From Methanosarcinales archaeon (GTDB taxonomy: Archaea > Halobacteriota > Methanosarcinia > Methanosarcinales > Methanocomedenaceae), in assembly GCA_023136155.1 (NCBI GenBank), contig JAGLRT010000062.1:1-6122 (forward strand): a stretch of DNA of 6,122 nucleotides, written 5' to 3'. This document shows positions 4,822 through 6,122 of the stretch, piece by piece (positions within the stretch are counted from its first letter, which is position 1; the number at the start of each line of letters is the position of its first letter). The position numbers were made by a program, and so were the translations under genes. The notes beneath the pieces are model-generated. The model had not been told where the DNA came from and ran no database searches. It saw only the letters and a program-made list of their open reading frames with translations.

Positions 4822-5664
4822 TCATATTTTGTTATGCATAAAGTAGTAAAAGTACATTGTCAAAATTGTTCCAAAAGATCCAACCCCAGCTAAATATGCA
4901 TTATCAATTGATGCACCTATTATAAGTCCAATGTTGAAAACAAAATAACCAGCACTACTAAGTATAATTAAAACGTAAAAATGTTGCAAATAAGTATGCC
5001 TAAATATCGTTTTCAGTTGAGACTCTTTTGGTGGATATGTATTTAACTTTGAAATATGCACATTAAGTTCTTTAAGTTGTGAAATTGTTGGATTAAGAAG
5101 ATACTTAGCGAATTTTTTCAGGATTAAATAAACTTGATTTAAATCTTCATCGTCACCTCTGATTAAATTAGGGATTAATCTATTTCTAAAATTCAATTTT
5201 AATTGACTCAAACAATCTATATCTTCTTTCATTAATGCACCCCAGAAACGATAATCATTAGTTGGTCCATTTAATTGCCGTTCGACTTTGGAAAGTTTTC
5301 TAGCTGCTCCAACTCTTGAAAATTCAACTCCATTTTCATAATATTCTTTAATACATTCCAATGATTCAATAATAATAATAAAATTTTTTTCAATCAAGGA
5401 CAGTCTAGGTGGCCATGGACTACCTATATGGTTTGATACTTTTACTAGTATAATTCCAAAAATCAATCCTATCACATATGATAAAATAAAGCTGATTTCA
5501 AAAGCTTCTTCCAATATAATTGGAATAATCGGAATCGCTGAAAATAAAACGAGGATAAACCCAATTTGATTAATATAATAAATTATTCGTTTACTATCAT
5601 TTTTGTGATTATTTTGTATATTTTTAAAACTCTTATAACTTTTCAAAAGCTCATTATCTGTCAA
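4822..5664 (-). CDS. Unknown AT-rich membrane protein with four predicted membrane segments (280 aa)
   Basis: The family is not recognised. Two hydrophobic helices lie near residues 33-52 (QIGFILVLFSAIPIIPIILE) and 57-75 (ISFILSYVIGLIFGIILVK). A long polar, helix-rich region (about 78-226) follows, then two more helices near 229-250 and 256-275. The layout is 2TM - soluble domain - 2TM with both ends probably on the same side. The start is TTG at 5664: GAGGGAG lies six bases upstream, a TATA box is correctly placed at 5698-5705, and the next in-frame Met is only at residue 145. The gene is very AT-rich and sits between a terminase tail (4640) and a terminase head (5819), on the opposite strand to both, so it looks like accessory cargo. 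A role in virus-host conflict is conceivable from the context but has no direct support. Confidence 0.75.
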   Translation of the reverse strand: MTDNELLKSYKSFKNIQNNHKNDSKRIIYYINQIGFILVLFSAIPIIPIILEEAFEISFILSYVIGLIFGIILVKVSNHIGSPWPPRLSLIEKNFIIIIESLECIKEYYENGVEFSRVGAARKLSKVERQLNGPTNDYRFWGALMKEDIDCLSQLKLNFRNRLIPNLIRGDDEDLNQVYLILKKFAKYLLNPTISQLKELNVHISKLNTYPPKESQLKTIFRHTYLQHFYVLIILSSAGYFVFNIGLIIGASIDNAYLAGVGSFGTILTMYFYYFMHNKI

Positions 5665-5697
5665 TTGTATCTCCCTCTTAAAAAACTGTCAGTTAAT

Positions 5698-5705
5698 AAT
5701 ATAAA
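5698..5705 (-). promoter_or_regulatory. TATA box of the 280-aa membrane-protein gene
   Basis: The minus strand reads GATTTATATTATT; TTTATATT (5705-5698) is centred about 38 bp upstream of the TTG start. Transcription would begin near 5676, just ahead of the GGGAG ribosome-binding site. The 11-bp string ATAATATAAAT (plus strand) occurs at 5696-5706 and again at 5723-5733, so a second possible TATA lies 27 bp further upstream. Confidence 0.5.
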
Positions 5706-5774
5706 TCACTACATGTACTTCTATAATATAAATTCATATGAATTATCACTTTATGATTATGACACCATCGCTCT

Positions 5775-5964
5775 ACCCCTAACCTTCATATATAAACCAT
5801 CCCGCAAAACTACCCTTAATGCAAGACCAGAATGTATTAGACGCCGCTGCAAATGCCGAACTCGACCACCTCATCGCCACCACAATGCAACTCATGAGCG
5901 CCAGCTCAGCCTATGACCTGAAACCCAGGGACCAGACCGGAAATACCACCTTGTTCGGTGAATA
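5775..5964 (+). repeat. Direct repeat, terminase promoter plus head, copy B (partner at 4093-4282)
   Basis: This is the gap-free partner of 4093-4282, with about 89% identity. This copy keeps tyrosine codons (TAT, TAC) where the other has stops. Confidence 0.85.
5788..5796 (+). promoter_or_regulatory. TATA box ahead of terminase copy 3
   Basis: ATATATAAA is centred about 27 bp before ATG 5819, conserved with 4107-4114. No ribosome-binding site follows, so a leaderless transcript is predicted. Confidence 0.5.
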
Positions 5965-5984
5965 CAGGATCGACAACAAAAACC
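5819..5984 (+). pseudogene. Terminase large subunit, N-terminal head, truncated by an insertion sequence (copy 3)
   Basis: ATG 5819 opens MQDQNVLDAAANAELDHLIA ... MSASSAYDLKPRDQTGNTTL and FGEYRIDNKNR with no stop. It matches the head of copy 2 at nearly every codon up to about residue 49. Past about 5985 the sequence belongs to the end of an insertion sequence. The frame stays open to the window end only as an antisense shadow of the transposase. Identity as terminase comes from copy 2, where the same head is joined in frame to the terminase nuclease tail; the head alone carries no diagnostic motif. The exact right boundary is uncertain by about 20 bp. If the element extends only a short way, the rest of the terminase could lie beyond the window. 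Confidence 0.7.
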
Positions 5985-6122
5985 GGTGGTGTCCTGATTT
6001 AGACCGCATAATTAAAATAGAAAAATTGGTCCCAATTCCATTGATGGTTCGCCAAACCTTCCAACATTGCAGGTGTATCAGTTTTAGTCAACTTATTCAT
6101 AAAGTTCCAATAAAAATGAAAT
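5985..6122 (-). mobile_element. End of an insertion sequence inserted in the terminase head, partial
   Basis: The 3' end of a transposase gene points left, with its stop at 5999-6001. Between it and the terminase codons lies a candidate terminal sequence beginning GGTGGTGTCCTG (5985-5996). The opposite end, inverted repeat partner and target duplication are outside the window, so the boundary is an estimate and the IS family is not assigned. Confidence 0.6.
5999..6122 (-). CDS. DDE-type transposase/integrase, C-terminal end, partial
   Basis: Read from the right edge, 40 residues are visible: FHFYWNF, then MNKLTKTDTPAMLEGLANHQ and WNWDQFFYFNYAV, followed by TAA at 6001-5999. The pattern 'YWNF-TPAM-GL--H-W-W--F' is the recurrent C-terminal signature of IS-encoded DDE transposases ('TPAMAAGLTDHVW...EELL' in many relatives), which lies just past the last catalytic glutamate. 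The catalytic domain is outside the window, so neither family nor activity can be judged. The gene opposes the interrupted terminase head. ATG 6100 is an internal methionine, not the start, because the frame stays open to the window edge. Confidence 0.62.
   Translation of the reverse strand, partial: FHFYWNFMNKLTKTDTPAMLEGLANHQWNWDQFFYFNYAV

Overview
The window looks like a piece of an archaeal chromosome, most likely a methanogen of the Methanosarcinales type. The evidence is TTTATATA-like TATA boxes about 25-30 bp ahead of start codons, GGAGGT/AGGTGG ribosome-binding sites, a C-terminal HTH_10 (Bat-type) regulator, and a cluster of NifX-family (COG1433) proteins with a Mrp/ApbC ATPase. The lineage is inferred from gene content only.

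Region A (1-2700, all minus strand) is an ordinary, well-ordered metal-cluster locus. Reading with transcription: an HTH_10 regulator (2646-2014), a T-run and a perfect 18-bp palindrome beside a TATA box, a Mrp/ApbC P-loop ATPase (1900-1076), a NifX-family protein with a C-terminal coiled coil (983-447), a 64-residue Gly/Arg-rich zinc-ribbon protein (442-248), and a second NifX-family protein that runs off the left edge (214-1). NifX-like small proteins beside a Mrp ATPase resemble loci that assemble or carry Fe-S or Fe/Mo-type clusters, for example the 'orange protein' loci of sulfate reducers. The actual cluster and target here are unknown.

Region B (about 2700-6122) is mobile-element debris with AT-rich cargo. 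Pieces of a phage-type terminase large subunit occur three times, all on the plus strand. They are a 3' tail only (2805-3124), a head joined in frame to a tail with the middle missing and two stop codons (4137-4640), and a 5' head only (5819 to about 5984). The last is cut off by the end of an insertion sequence whose transposase reads inward from the right edge on the minus strand (6122-5999). Between the fragments sit two AT-rich cargo blocks. Block 1 is a two-gene operon: a 90-residue zinc ribbon plus glycine-zipper membrane protein, and a 141-residue membrane protein that overlaps it. Block 2 is a 280-residue protein with four predicted membrane segments on the minus strand. I recognise no family for these cargo proteins.

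The two tail copies differ at about 27 of 320 bases, yet at only two amino acids. They therefore descend from two terminases that were both under protein-level selection, not from a recent duplication of a dead fragment. The layout (tail-cargo-head/tail-cargo-head-IS) suggests repeated integration and decay of related proviruses or satellites at one spot, leaving small membrane-protein cargo. A defence or superinfection role for the cargo is possible but is inference only. No tRNA, rRNA or CRISPR array was seen. The longer gene-poor stretches (2647-2781, 3125-3289, 3982-4092, 4641-4821) hold the promoters, repeats and tiny reading frames listed below, and otherwise nothing I could support.
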